This document shows positions 9,001-16,788 of a stretch of 32,745 nt of DNA, one piece after another (within the stretch, counting starts at the first letter, position 1; each line of letters begins with the position of its first letter). The notes below the pieces were generated by a model. That model did no database searches and was not told the origin of the DNA. It was given only the letters and a program-made list of their open reading frames with translations. Location: NCBI RefSeq assembly GCF_010692325.1, contig NZ_JAAHHW010000079.1:1-32745 (forward strand). Direction: 5' to 3'. A program made the position numbers and the translations under genes. The stretch comes from Moorena sp. SIO3I8. Its GTDB lineage: Bacteria; Cyanobacteriota; Cyanobacteriia; Cyanobacteriales; Coleofasciculaceae.

Positions 9001-10300
9001 AGGTGGAGAGTATGAGTTGGTCTGCTTTTAGACCTTCTTTTTCAGCGATCGCTTCCCTCTTCTGTGCGTAAGCCGAATCCGAAATAAAGCTCTCAAAAAC
9101 TTCTTTTGTCGTTTTGTACTGCTTAACGAGATCGCCCAGAGGGAAGTACTGATCTATTCCAGGCTCGGAACCAGGAACAACGTGGTCGTTTTCTTCGATC
9201 TGCGGCTTGGTTTTTGTTGCTAGATAGGTGGATTGAGGTTCTTTCTCTAGCCGCGTTTGAGCCTCTTTTGCCTCAGGTTTTTGCGCGGTCGGATTTTGAT
9301 CTATTTCACTCTTTTGTTCCGAGGCAGGCTTTGTTATTGCAACTTTGGCAACCTGAGGCAGTACACGAGTCTTAGCCCACTCTCCAAACCGCTCAACTAG
9401 ATCAATGTGAATCAAAGACCCACCTTTAATGGTTGATCTCTCTTTGCGCTCAACCAAGGAAGCGATCGCTGGCTTTATTGATGGATCGGCCAGAAAGTTT
9501 TTTACCATCTGTTCGCTTGTACCATACTTCTCAAGTACAGTGACCAAAGGAACGTAATTCTCTTTTTCTCTTTGCTCTTTAGCCTGAATCCCCTCTTCAT
9601 ACGCTGAAGCGATCGCTGGGTGGCACCATAGCATGTTCTTCCGAGGGGTTATGTATGGCCTAACGCCCTGGCTGATCAAGTCTTTGATTAACTTCGGAGC
9701 ATAATCTCGAACGGTGGATTTGAATTTACCACGAAAACTGAGGTCTTCTGCGATCGCTTCTAAATCCAACCCTTCCGATAGTAATTGAACTTTACTGTGG
9801 CATAGGTACTCCTCTGAAACTAATCGGTAGAGGTCGGGTACTTCAGGATAAGAATCCTGCTGCTCTTCTTCTAGATCCTCAGGTTCACCTTCTTCTGTCT
9901 GACTTTCTAGGTTATCTTCTGAAGTCTCAACCTCTTTTTGGCTTTCCTCTGGGTTTTCCTCTGACTTAGGAGACTTAGTTAAATCCCACCCCTCAACTAC
10001 CAAAGGTTGATCGGTAATAGACAACCAGCATTCCCCAAAGGCTACAAGCAAATCTTTGTCCCCAACGATTTTCAAAGGCTTGTTGGCCATTAAAGGGACA
10101 GAAACAATATCTGATAAGTCTGCATCTTGAAGTAGGTTGTGGCGAGATTTTACCCCATCAAATAGTTCTTTTCGTTCCGAGTCGGTAACCCATATCCTTA
10201 GCTTTCTGATTTGATCGTAAGAGAATGCGCTGATATCAAGTAATACAAAATTACTAACTGCTTCGGGAACAGAGGTGCTATTGCTATTTTGGATTGTCAT
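6044..10300 (-). CDS. Giant protein with six KilA-N-like modules, HTH-like region and coiled coil
   Basis: 1418 residues. Divergent modules recur at about 157-238, 249-311, 385-455, 503-570, 761-832 and 840-905. Most open with Y-x-x-L...G-x-x-x-E-x-x-x-x-F and all close with a variant of HPxLxxxFxxW (e.g. LLHPEYKNLIVLW, FLHPALSDRFVKW, RLHPEYRDLFVQW). This is the ending typical of KilA-N/APSES DNA-binding domains (family knowledge; my match is by eye). Acidic or low-complexity linkers separate them, with a repeated V-A-E-A-V-T-E-P tract at 923-960. Residues 985-1145 hold two winged-HTH-like stretches, 1168-1240 is a coiled coil, and 1250-1418 is an unknown C-terminal domain. The ATG at 10300 has only a weak upstream signal. 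It is last in the leftward block. A DNA-organising, antirepressor-like or replication-scaffold role is inference. Confidence 0.75.
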   Translation of the reverse strand: MTIQNSNSTSVPEAVSNFVLLDISAFSYDQIRKLRIWVTDSERKELFDGVKSRHNLLQDADLSDIVSVPLMANKPLKIVGDKDLLVAFGECWLSITDQPLVVEGWDLTKSPKSEENPEESQKEVETSEDNLESQTEEGEPEDLEEEQQDSYPEVPDLYRLVSEEYLCHSKVQLLSEGLDLEAIAEDLSFRGKFKSTVRDYAPKLIKDLISQGVRPYITPRKNMLWCHPAIASAYEEGIQAKEQREKENYVPLVTVLEKYGTSEQMVKNFLADPSIKPAIASLVERKERSTIKGGSLIHIDLVERFGEWAKTRVLPQVAKVAITKPASEQKSEIDQNPTAQKPEAKEAQTRLEKEPQSTYLATKTKPQIEENDHVVPGSEPGIDQYFPLGDLVKQYKTTKEVFESFISDSAYAQKREAIAEKEGLKADQLILSTSPTGALVHLKLWECFVDYLKSQLFSEYPSVALSTEKVEAISSFDEEVEVVKNVATTEVQPPSETEQKPVYSELAELRYMLGFTPEQFQWFESTEQAIALRKKIIESEGSEAIAWTKGENALLHPEYKNLIVLWQTEKMGVYDPETKTSHWRESPPFTSDVPEPPKNDSSQLLAVRVALPAADQSHEPVAEVEAEEEVPFIETEVIPDKKKKIWDITGDDLTNPENADLRTELLEAIAVAPELMEVAKKEIEEKKIVIKNLEEKLWRMRNSSEGISLTGSVLDSESVVIPVPNSQSEPTAGIAETVAGSELLPFPEETKEEATAEQEPSYVRLKDVLSASGLTREQFLAFSTSQAGLQSQLTIESVSGIEAGDVINWIDRNNPFLHPALSDRFVKWGEESAQKMQWSYFDLEDLMDDFDIDDDGVFKRFNGTDRAMALRRSIFGNEGIEAVIWPDGDNARLHPEYRDLFVQWLKNDKTAPSVEAIDVKTVTEPVSTSVAEAVTEPISNPVAEAVTEPEINPVAELTVETVATEVFQTTNGQQPATNPAEEGYYLSLKQMVEIVNDKLKESGSNFCAKVADLNRALAEIGYQKKEGRKWIVLPPGRFLRRGNQWLNTVCDELAEKLAVVYLTAKELLEQTNDALERTDITANALTKVLADLGLHQRLTITNGNGKSYKYWGVGQKAIAEDGTVLVKQKGGRRVVYHPGCVEVLVANPPQVGRKTVLSQRSSQPVNTAEIDKLKSEKAALISQLSAMKLEIEDLKMDNIQLRIQAEEKEQARLLAEIKLKEIEAKNNELRLALESLQNADTKYSNVKSPKEKWPVVMAPFNYDGTGEMINLYYFHQQDLIARTPPVEIWERLTADRLEMTISQRLERYMECLDKEHQQEISDEIKDLTDAELDIYIWNEEIMEIECAQPAIDRLKAKFDNQIRTFVPPESFSSIRRMLISRLEENNVDLRTMHGWEQALKSLPLFKQSAINSMKPKIS
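9518..9538 (-). repeat. 21-bp TVLEKYGT-coding repeat copy inside giant gene
   Basis: Read on the minus strand: GTACTTGAG, three variable bases, TATGGTACA. It matches the copies at 19155-19175, 19290-19310 and 19323-19343 and encodes V-L-E-K-Y-G-T at the start of KilA-N-like module 2. The ends TGTAC/GTACA are inverted, so it could also be a protein-binding site. Confidence 0.75.
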
Positions 10301-10340
10301 AGAGAGAATGGGGGTTGTTTCAGTGACTCTTTCGAGTCTT

Positions 10341-10379
10341 AGCGGTGCGGGGTGTCAGGTTAATTTTCCCCGCGCCGCT
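10341..10379. terminator. GC-rich hairpin ahead of the giant gene
   Basis: AGCGGTGCGGGG (10341-10352) pairs with CCCCGCGCCGCT (10368-10379) with one mismatch and a 15-base loop. It lies in the leader of the giant gene, so it could end helicase transcripts or attenuate the giant gene. A second small stem GACTC/GAGTC follows at 10325-10338. Confidence 0.5.
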
Positions 10380-10397
10380 TTCTCAATGATAAAACGT

Positions 10398-10434
10398 CAT
10401 TTCGTCAACGTCAAGAAAATGACGAAATGTTTTT
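10398..10434. terminator. Hairpin overlapping the helicase stop codon
   Basis: CATTTCGTC (10398-10406) and GACGAAATG (10421-10429) form a perfect 9-bp stem. It is followed by TTTTT on the plus strand and by ACGTTTT on the minus strand. The helicase stop (10411-10413) sits in its loop. Confidence 0.5.
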
Positions 10435-12048
10435 CGTACTTGAACTGTCAAGTACAGTCATCGTTGTCAGTGGACTTTTTTTTTGATCCTCAGCCCAAAC
10501 TTGAGCATCACGCCACGCATAATTGCTCCAGCCAGGCTTGTAGCCTAGCTTCTGGGCGACAATCTTCCAATCACCTATCCCAAATTCTGCCCCTTTAGAG
10601 CGTTTAACCAGCTCGTGCCAAACCCAATACTTCTCGTAGCCTTTTTTCCGTTGGGTAGCGATCGCTTTATTGATTAACGGTAAAAACTCCGGATTACTTT
10701 TTGCCGTTAACTCTTTGATTTGAATTTCCATCTCATCCTCTTCTGGAAGCAGACCGGTGGGTTCCTCTGCCACTTTTGATCCAGACTTCAGTTCCAGTAC
10801 TGATTTGCAGTTTGGACAGGTGACTTCGTAGATGGGGACTCCATCATCGACTCTCACTGGCCTACTCAGTTCATGAGGAAGCGCGCGGAAGCAGTGTTCA
10901 CATGATTTACATTTAATAGCGTGATCGTCTCCTTTCAGGGATTTGGGAGAAAGGGACCACTCTACTTTTTCATCAGGTAGTCCGTGCCTGCTCCAGTTTT
11001 CGGTATGGTCGATGAGCACCACATACTCCTTCCCAGGAAAAGGTCTCAGTCCACGTCCCCACATTTGCTTGTCCAACACCAAGGAACAGGTTGGACGACA
11101 GACCTGAACGGCTTCTATCGAGCAAATATCCAGCCCTTCTAAAAATAAGCCACAGTTGGTTAAAACGGTAATTTCGCCCCTTTCAAAAGCTTCCAAAGCC
11201 TCCTCTCGTTCTTTCTCTGGACTCTCTCCATCAAGGTGTTTTGCCACCACTCCATTTTTGTTAAATTCGTCAGCGATCGCTTGAGAATGCAGTACCCCTA
11301 CAGCAAAAACGATAGTTTTTTTGTCTTTTGCGTATTTACTCCAAGTTGGGTAGACCTGCTGAACCATCCTCATCGCCTGCATCTGTAGCTGTTGCTGGTT
11401 GTAATCCCCTCCAGCTTGGCTAATTCTAGTGGTGTCGATAGGAACTGCTCCGAACATCTTAAAACTACTCAGGTGCCCTTTCTGTATTAATTCCGAGACT
11501 GAAATCCCCTCAACCAGAACGTCAAAGTGATCGGTGAACCCCTGCCCATCATTGCGGTGGGGAGTAGCCGAAACTCCTAGAATGTAGGCATTAGGGAAAG
11601 CTTCCATCACTTTTGTATAGCTCTTAGTGATGGCGTGGTGAGATTCATCGATTATGATCAGAGCTGGAGTAAAGCCTGTCTTTCGTCTAGCCAATGTCTG
11701 GACAGATGCGATCTGGATGCGGTGATGTGGTTCCGGCGGGATTCCAGCTTTAATGTACCCTACACCTTCTCCGGTGATACGTTGAATTTTGTCCCCAGCC
11801 TGCACTACTAACTCTTTCCGATGCGCCATTATTAGAACGTTGACATTTTGATCCGTGAAATACTTGGCAATTGCGGCAAAAGTAACAGTTTTTCCTCCTG
11901 CGGTAGGAAGCTGTGCCATCACTCGACGGTGACCCTTCTTCCATTCACTGAATATTTTTTCGACGAGATCGTGTTGATAATCGCGTAAAACAAATCCATC
12001 ACATAGTTCAGGAGAGAAGTGTTGTTGAATATCGATAGACTGTGTCAT
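10411..12048 (-). CDS. SF2 DEAD/DEAH-box helicase with zinc finger
   Basis: 545 residues. Superfamily 2 motifs are intact: Q-like LRDYQ (21-25), motif I LPTAGGKT (47-54), motif II IIIDESHH (131-138), motif III SATPHR (160-165), and motif VI QMWGRGLRP (328-336). A CxxCxxC...CxxC zinc site follows (CKSCEHC 380-386, CPNC 411-414), then a helical C-terminal domain (YEKYWVWHELVKRS, NYAWRDAQVWAEDQ) of the kind seen in DEAD-box proteins of phages and mobile elements. The expected activity is ATP-dependent unwinding or remodelling of DNA or RNA. The ATG at 12048 lies 85 bases after the small acidic gene; the giant KilA-N gene follows. Near its C-terminus, T-V-L-D is encoded by a perfect palindrome (10436-10455). 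Confidence 0.9.
   Translation of the reverse strand: MTQSIDIQQHFSPELCDGFVLRDYQHDLVEKIFSEWKKGHRRVMAQLPTAGGKTVTFAAIAKYFTDQNVNVLIMAHRKELVVQAGDKIQRITGEGVGYIKAGIPPEPHHRIQIASVQTLARRKTGFTPALIIIDESHHAITKSYTKVMEAFPNAYILGVSATPHRNDGQGFTDHFDVLVEGISVSELIQKGHLSSFKMFGAVPIDTTRISQAGGDYNQQQLQMQAMRMVQQVYPTWSKYAKDKKTIVFAVGVLHSQAIADEFNKNGVVAKHLDGESPEKEREEALEAFERGEITVLTNCGLFLEGLDICSIEAVQVCRPTCSLVLDKQMWGRGLRPFPGKEYVVLIDHTENWSRHGLPDEKVEWSLSPKSLKGDDHAIKCKSCEHCFRALPHELSRPVRVDDGVPIYEVTCPNCKSVLELKSGSKVAEEPTGLLPEEDEMEIQIKELTAKSNPEFLPLINKAIATQRKKGYEKYWVWHELVKRSKGAEFGIGDWKIVAQKLGYKPGWSNYAWRDAQVWAEDQKKSPLTTMTVLDSSSTKNISSFS
10436..10455. repeat. Perfect GTACTTGA palindrome in helicase 3' end
   Basis: GTACTTGA, four bases, TCAAGTAC. 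The left arm equals the first eight bases of the 21-bp repeat found in the replication and giant genes, and here again the codons read T-V-L-D. It may be a complete operator of which the others are half-sites. Confidence 0.6.
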
Positions 12049-12133
12049 GATAAAAACCTGGATTAGTTGTCATTTAAAAGTTACTGATTCTAAAGCGATC
12101 GTTCTGAAAAGCGATCGCTATTTATTTGCTGGA

Positions 12134-12424
12134 CTAAAAATATCTCAAAGAAATTTCGTGCTTCTCTCCACACTTCGACCTCCATTGATGAGTTATTACT
12201 ATCGGATCTTCTGGTGCCCAGATACAGCAAAGAACACTGTTTGGATCTGGGACATCTTCCTCTAGGATCCAGTCAGCGAAATCTTGACTTCGGGTTACGC
12301 CCATCATTTTTTCCCAATCTTCTTCCACCAGTACAGCTTGATAAAAGTCATCGGACTGGCTGTCAACAATTTCAAGAACATCTTCTAGGTCTGAATAATC
12401 AATCATTTCTTTGTCTCTCAACAT
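12134..12424 (-). CDS. Small acidic hypothetical protein
   Basis: Up to 96 residues; an internal ATG at 12406 gives 90 (MIDYSDLEDVLEIVDSQSDD) and may be the true start, since GAGAGACAAAGAA precedes it. Strongly acidic first half, tryptophan-rich middle and end (EDWEKMMG, DFADWILEE, CIWAPEDP). No family recognised. It lies between the ATPase-HNH and helicase genes in the same direction, so it is probably co-transcribed; an acidic accessory or inhibitor protein is only a guess. Confidence 0.6.
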   Translation of the reverse strand: MLRDKEMIDYSDLEDVLEIVDSQSDDFYQAVLVEEDWEKMMGVTRSQDFADWILEEDVPDPNSVLCCIWAPEDPIVITHQWRSKCGEKHEISLRYF

Positions 12425-12433
12425 TTTCGTCTG

Positions 12434-12463
12434 TAAGCGATTGGCCGTAGGCCACGCTAAGCG
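12434..12463. repeat. Short dispersed palindromic repeat of cyanobacterial type
   Basis: TAAGCGATTGGCCGTAGGCC then ACGCTAAGCG, with the inner TGGCC/GGCCA stem. Elements of this look (AAGCG plus GC-rich centre) are dispersed in cyanobacterial genomes. It fills the gap between two genes of the block. Confidence 0.5.
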
Positions 12464-12470
12464 AACGTTT

Positions 12471-14666
12471 TTAAGTGTTTTGGGTCAAATAATTGAGTCC
12501 CAGTTTTAGCCTTTTCGTAAAACCTTCGACTTGATAAGAGTTCCAGATATTCTTTGAATCTTCTTCCCATGTCTCAGGACTGTGGGCATCATCATGGCAA
12601 GAAGGGCACAACGGGAACATATTGACTCCTGGATCATCTTCCTCTCCCAAATAGACTGTTCGATGGATCTCTATGTTTTTTGCCTGCTTTTGGCATAGAC
12701 AACATTTTGAGTTAGTGAGTTGAATTGTCGCCAACTCTTTATATTCCCGGCTGGGGTAAGAAACCGCCCCATCTTCTTTAATGAATGCCTGCCCTTTGTA
12801 TCTGGAAAATTTAGACCCAATTTCTGGATTAAAACATTCCAGATAAGTAGAAAGTATATTGATGAATCTTTTTCTATTTTCTGTTGTAGCCAAATCCAAG
12901 GACAGAGAGAAAGACCAAAGATCAGTGCAGCCGCTTTCTTCTAGTTCTCTTGCTATATTGTCCATTTTTGAGTTGGGCATTTTTTTTTGAGCCAAAGATG
13001 CTTGTTGTTGCCCTGAGGGGATTGAACCCAGAGGATTAGCTCTGACTGGAGGCAGGTCAGCCGCGCTACCTAGATCACACCACTGTTCCTCAAATTGAAA
13101 AATCCTTTCTGTCTCAGTTGCTGAAACATCAGTGGGGACTTCAACTGTTACCGCACTTTTGAAGTTATTGGCCATTTGCTGAACTACCCCTTTATTGAAG
13201 GTGATCTTCTTCCCATTCCTAGTCTTTAAAAACTTCCCTTTATTTACACTGCAAATAATAGGAATCATCTTTTTTGCTCTAGCATTTACACAGGGAAAAA
13301 ATGACGAAGCTGCATACCCAGGGGACAAAACATGAATCGCTCCACCACTCTTGACTCCAACACCTGTTAATCTCCCAATCAGATCCGAGAGGAGTTGCAA
13401 TACAGGGATTGTTAATTTACTCCTTTCTCCGCTTTTATCAGCAGAAAGTTCTATTTCATCCCAGACCAATATGCAATCTATACGTTGCATAAACACCATT
13501 TGCTGGAAAGTCCTTAATAGGTTCAGGGTCTCGTTGATAATTTGACACAACGACTTTTGATCTAGCAAAGAAATATCTACTTCGACTTTTCTAGAATCAG
13601 GAACATGATCCCACCTTCCATCCTTGTCTAAAGCCTGAGCAAACCAATTGACATAGAAAACAAGAATACCTTCCTCTGCTTTTCTCTTCGTAGTTTCAGC
13701 TAACAGCAAAGTCTTTCCGCTTTGTTGTCCTCCCGCCACATAGCAACAAGTAGAATCTACTAAATCTTGAAATATCTGATAGCCAGTCCTGGAAGGCAAG
13801 AAGCCCTGCTGATAGTTTGAAGCTAACCCTTGGACGACAGGATTAGAAGATGGAGACTGGTAGTTAGAGTGAGTATTTCTGACAAGATGATGAGCAACAG
13901 GAGGGGATTCTATCTCTTGTTGGAGTAAGTCATTAGTCTTTGATAACCTACGAGATTGAGGTAGTGAATGGGGTGAGTGCGGGTATATTTCCCTGGTCAC
14001 AGGAGAAAGTTGAGAGCTTATCGAATCTAGAATGTCGTAATAATCAGATTCTTGTTTGTCTAGGTCATAAAACAGCTCAGTTATCATCAACCTATAAGCA
14101 TCAAAGCGTTCTTCGTAACTCTCAAAACCGGTGTCTTTAATCTCTGGGGAAATACTCTCAAGATAGAAGGCTATAGCTTTTCTGTTTTCTTCTACAAAAA
14201 CAGCCTCAAAAGCCTCCTCAGGAGAAAGGTACTCAGCTGCTACTTCTAGACTGGTTTTAGTCTCATTAGTTCTAACTGGCCGACCCAGGCTGTCTACAGT
14301 AGACTCCGTCAGTGAGCCATTTTTCTCTCTGTCATTTTCCTCTTGTCCCCTGTGTTTTGTTATTTTGTCATTTAATCTTGAAATATCGGACATTGTTAAA
14401 GCATAAAGTCTTAATTTTCCAGTTACTCCAAAGTCGGTAAACATGCATCCGCTTAATGTTACCAAGCCGCCAAGAAGAGATAAAATGCCCAAAGGAGGAA
14501 CAACTGGAACCGTTATTGCACTCCCTATTAGTCCAAACAATCCTAAGGAAGTTGAGACCCACAACCTAGTCTTTTCATCATTTCCTTTGTCCCCTAGAAT
14601 ATCTAATCGTTCTGTTAGCCATTTATTTGGTCTTTTTAGTTTACTGATGCTAGGATAGTCAGACAT
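12471..14666 (-). CDS. Membrane-anchored P-loop ATPase fused to C-terminal HNH nuclease
   Basis: 731 residues. Two adjacent membrane segments (about 36-54 and 57-77) form an N-terminal hairpin anchor, leaving the rest cytoplasmic. A variable, charged linker (100-290) follows. The ATPase core has Walker A GGQQSGKT (312-319) and Walker B CILVWDE (398-404) with a following SPGYAASSFF segment. The C-terminus is a compact HNH nuclease: CCLC (655-658), EIHR (666-669), FPLCPSCHDDAH (684-695), all zinc and catalytic positions present. Shine-Dalgarno AGGAG lies 7 bases before the ATG. A terminator upstream (14689-14725) gives it a separate transcript start from the membrane genes. I know no named family with TM pair, P-loop and HNH in this order; a DNA-processing, transfer or defence role is inference. 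Confidence 0.85.
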   Translation of the reverse strand: MSDYPSISKLKRPNKWLTERLDILGDKGNDEKTRLWVSTSLGLFGLIGSAITVPVVPPLGILSLLGGLVTLSGCMFTDFGVTGKLRLYALTMSDISRLNDKITKHRGQEENDREKNGSLTESTVDSLGRPVRTNETKTSLEVAAEYLSPEEAFEAVFVEENRKAIAFYLESISPEIKDTGFESYEERFDAYRLMITELFYDLDKQESDYYDILDSISSQLSPVTREIYPHSPHSLPQSRRLSKTNDLLQQEIESPPVAHHLVRNTHSNYQSPSSNPVVQGLASNYQQGFLPSRTGYQIFQDLVDSTCCYVAGGQQSGKTLLLAETTKRKAEEGILVFYVNWFAQALDKDGRWDHVPDSRKVEVDISLLDQKSLCQIINETLNLLRTFQQMVFMQRIDCILVWDEIELSADKSGERSKLTIPVLQLLSDLIGRLTGVGVKSGGAIHVLSPGYAASSFFPCVNARAKKMIPIICSVNKGKFLKTRNGKKITFNKGVVQQMANNFKSAVTVEVPTDVSATETERIFQFEEQWCDLGSAADLPPVRANPLGSIPSGQQQASLAQKKMPNSKMDNIARELEESGCTDLWSFSLSLDLATTENRKRFINILSTYLECFNPEIGSKFSRYKGQAFIKEDGAVSYPSREYKELATIQLTNSKCCLCQKQAKNIEIHRTVYLGEEDDPGVNMFPLCPSCHDDAHSPETWEEDSKNIWNSYQVEGFTKRLKLGLNYLTQNT

Positions 14667-14688
14667 AACGTACTCCTTTTATTAATGG

Positions 14689-14725
14689 AAAAGACCTCGG
14701 GACTTATTACGAGGTCTTTTTTGTT
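14689..14725. terminator. Terminator between membrane-protein gene and ATPase-HNH gene
   Basis: AAAAGACCTCG (14689-14699) pairs perfectly with CGAGGTCTTTT (14710-14720), with A/T runs on both sides, so it works in either direction. It closes the leftward transcript of the genes at 17253-14736. Confidence 0.8.
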
Positions 14726-14735
14726 TTTGCTAAGG

Positions 14736-15470
14736 TTATCGACGAGGTGCTTGGCCTACAGCTTCTGCTTCACCTAGAGAAAGTAGGAAAAGGCGTGCTC
14801 CAGCTGCGATCGCTATAACACTAATAATGTTGTATCCAGTGAGAAGGAGGCTATCCCCTAACCCCATTCCTGGCTGAAAAGTAGGGCGCTCCATGAAGGT
14901 TAAAGAGAACTCAACCAGGAAACAAAAAGCTCCGAGAGCCATGACCATGAAACGTTGCAGGCCATTTGAATCTTTAGACCGAGGGTTTAACCAAAGACCC
15001 AGGAATAGCCCTTGATTTAGGTTGCAAATCCCCATAGCAAGGAAGGCTATAAATAGCATCCAAAGATTTACTTTAAAATTCAAAGGGTTGTATCCCATCC
15101 ACCCAATCCAGCTACTCCCACCAGGAGTAGGAATGAGCCCGGATTCCTTAGACAGAATAATGTAGAAATTATCGATCGAGATAAGAGTGAAATAGACCCA
15201 CTGAGCTGTCCCAAACAGGACTTTAGATTCAGGAGACATTACCAGTTTGTGCAGCGTTACTCCTACAGCAGCGGCGGCGGTGGCAGCAAAGCTAAAAGTA
15301 ACATCAAGAACTTTCTGAATAGCTCCTAAGAATTTGATAGGGCTCTTGGTCTTTGCCTTGTAGTTGTAAGTAGCTGAATAATCAGAAGCGTAAGCCGAAG
15401 CCGATTCCTCTGTGTGATATTGAGGAGTAACGTTTCTCTGTTTCCTGTGATTACGAGAAGATCTTGACAT
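14736..15470 (-). CDS. Polytopic inner-membrane protein, unknown function
   Basis: 244 residues. A basic, hydrophilic N-terminus (1-50, many S, R, Y) is followed by about five membrane segments at 54-76, 86-106, 135-161, 173-192 and 207-231. There is no transporter or secretion signature I can name. Its ATG overlaps the stop of the preceding gene by one base (TAATG), which means translational coupling with that anchored protein, so the two probably form a membrane complex. The membrane-anchored ATPase-HNH follows after a terminator. The overall picture recalls membrane modules of DNA-transfer systems, but no VirB/Tra homologue is evident. Confidence 0.75.
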   Translation of the reverse strand: MSRSSRNHRKQRNVTPQYHTEESASAYASDYSATYNYKAKTKSPIKFLGAIQKVLDVTFSFAATAAAAVGVTLHKLVMSPESKVLFGTAQWVYFTLISIDNFYIILSKESGLIPTPGGSSWIGWMGYNPLNFKVNLWMLFIAFLAMGICNLNQGLFLGLWLNPRSKDSNGLQRFMVMALGAFCFLVEFSLTFMERPTFQPGMGLGDSLLLTGYNIISVIAIAAGARLFLLSLGEAEAVGQAPRR

Positions 15471-15997
15471 TATTTTTTACTTTTGTTGTAGTTTCCACAC
15501 GCTGCGCTGGCATAATCAGCTTCCATTTGGTTGTCACTGCCCTTAAAAAGGAAAGCGGTCTTTAGTTTCTCTATGTCCTGGTAGTCATTTCCACTGAACA
15601 CCCGAGCAGAGATCACCCCAATACAGATATGGGGGTCTGAATCATCCAGTACATATTGCTCTCTGGTCTTTGACTTGGCTAGCCGTCGCTTCGTCCCATT
15701 GCTGCTGTAATCTACACTTGGGCGGATTCTGGTTCTGTCTGAATAGATATAGCCAGGAATATATACGGCGAGGCGAGGTTTAACTATGTGATTGGCAGCT
15801 CGTGCGTCAGCGATCGCTCGGTCGTTCTCTATCCGGCTAACCTTAGCTTTAGTGTGGCGGGTCTCATCGTGTTGAGCGGTCAATAACTCCCACTCTGACT
15901 TAGCATTACATCCCCAAAAGATGAGAGAGGGAAGGAGGGTTAGGACTGATATTGTATTGATCACCCTAAGGGCTGGTTTATTGCTTCTAGGTTTCAT
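15470..15997 (-). CDS. Membrane-anchored or lipoprotein-like exported protein
   Basis: 175 residues from the ATG at 15997. The N-terminus is basic then hydrophobic (MKPRSNKPALR, VINTISVLTLLPSLIFWG) and ends at Cys30. This resembles a lipoprotein signal, but the residues before the cysteine (F-W-G) are not the classic lipobox, so an uncleaved anchor is possible. The remainder is hydrophilic and extracytoplasmic, with four further cysteines or short motifs (HICIGVISARVF, ASAACGNY). The frame extends upstream to a TTG at 16054, but a terminator hairpin at 16024-16042 lies in that extension, so I prefer the ATG. Coupled to the polytopic protein by a one-base overlap. Confidence 0.7.
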   Translation of the reverse strand: MKPRSNKPALRVINTISVLTLLPSLIFWGCNAKSEWELLTAQHDETRHTKAKVSRIENDRAIADARAANHIVKPRLAVYIPGYIYSDRTRIRPSVDYSSNGTKRRLAKSKTREQYVLDDSDPHICIGVISARVFSGNDYQDIEKLKTAFLFKGSDNQMEADYASAACGNYNKSKK

Positions 15998-16015
15998 GTC
16001 TTCTTGTGATTGGGA

Positions 16016-16042
16016 ACAAAAATCCCCAGTCTTTGACTGGGG
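16016..16042 (-). terminator. Minus-strand terminator after the 240-aa gene
   Basis: Read leftward: CCCCAGTC, loop AAA, GACTGGGG, then ATTTTTG. A perfect 8-bp stem with a T-run nine bases past the stop at 16051. It also decides the start of the next gene. Confidence 0.7.
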
Positions 16043-16050
16043 CAGGAAGG

Positions 16051-16773
16051 TCAATCTATTACCTCAGCTTCAAGTTCGTCTAACCACGCTGTAGCGGCTG
16101 CAACGGCATCGTAGTTGCGCCGTGCTGTTTGCTGCTGTTCTACCAAAGTCACCCGTTTGGCGTCAGCCTTCCGTCGGTCAGATCGCCGTTGTTGTAGACT
16201 TTGAGTGTAGTCCTTCAGTTGGGATTCGACCGGAGTGATGTGGTAGTTGAGGCTTTTCTGAGTTACAGCATCTGACACCTGCTGGTTGTCTTCGCGAGAC
16301 TGCTGGTCTAGCTGTCGTAGTTCGTTGAAAAACGCAATCCGGTTATTTACTTTTTGGTTGATATACCCCTGCTTAAATGCATTGTCTTCGAGATTAGCTA
16401 GATCTACGCCATCCATCACCGCATCATCGATCCGGCTAACTATGATTTCTACTGGAAAATTATCAATCCCCGCCAGCTGCAACTCTTGCTGAACTAGGGT
16501 CATCGCTTGATCCTTCACCTCTTTGGTTGTTAACGCCCCACCTTTAGTAGAAGGTTCAGATTTTGAGGTGCTGGCAGCGATCGCTTTGTTAATGCTGTTG
16601 TCAACAAATTCACATCCTTTCTCCATCGCCTCCAATAATTCAATGGGGATTTCGTTGTTCCCTTGGGCAAATCCCGCAGACAAAAGCAGACGAGTGGCAT
16701 CCTCTTCTGTGTTTCCGTATTCACCTGTTAAGGTTTCGATTGCTTCGTTCCAGGTCATTGTGTTGTCTGACAT
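16051..16773 (-). CDS. Hypothetical soluble protein with coiled coil
   Basis: 240 residues; GGAG ten bases before the ATG. The N-terminal 60 residues are acidic and helical (WNEAIETLTGEYGNTEEDAT). The middle (70-140) carries T-K-E-V-K-D-Q-A-M-T-L-V-Q-Q-E-L and similar helices. The C-terminal third (about 150-235) is a charged coiled coil rich in Q and R (DYTQSLQQRRSDRRKADAKR). No enzyme motif and no membrane segment. It follows the HTH gene by 15 bases, so it shares that transcript. An adaptor or structural partner role is a guess. Confidence 0.7.
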   Translation of the reverse strand: MSDNTMTWNEAIETLTGEYGNTEEDATRLLLSAGFAQGNNEIPIELLEAMEKGCEFVDNSINKAIAASTSKSEPSTKGGALTTKEVKDQAMTLVQQELQLAGIDNFPVEIIVSRIDDAVMDGVDLANLEDNAFKQGYINQKVNNRIAFFNELRQLDQQSREDNQQVSDAVTQKSLNYHITPVESQLKDYTQSLQQRRSDRRKADAKRVTLVEQQQTARRNYDAVAAATAWLDELEAEVID

Positions 16774-16788
16774 TTTAAGTGACTCCGT

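Noticed and set aside
15998-16054. TTG start for the anchored protein
   Set aside because: A terminator hairpin (16024-16042) occupies this stretch, and the signal-like N-terminus begins at the ATG 15997.
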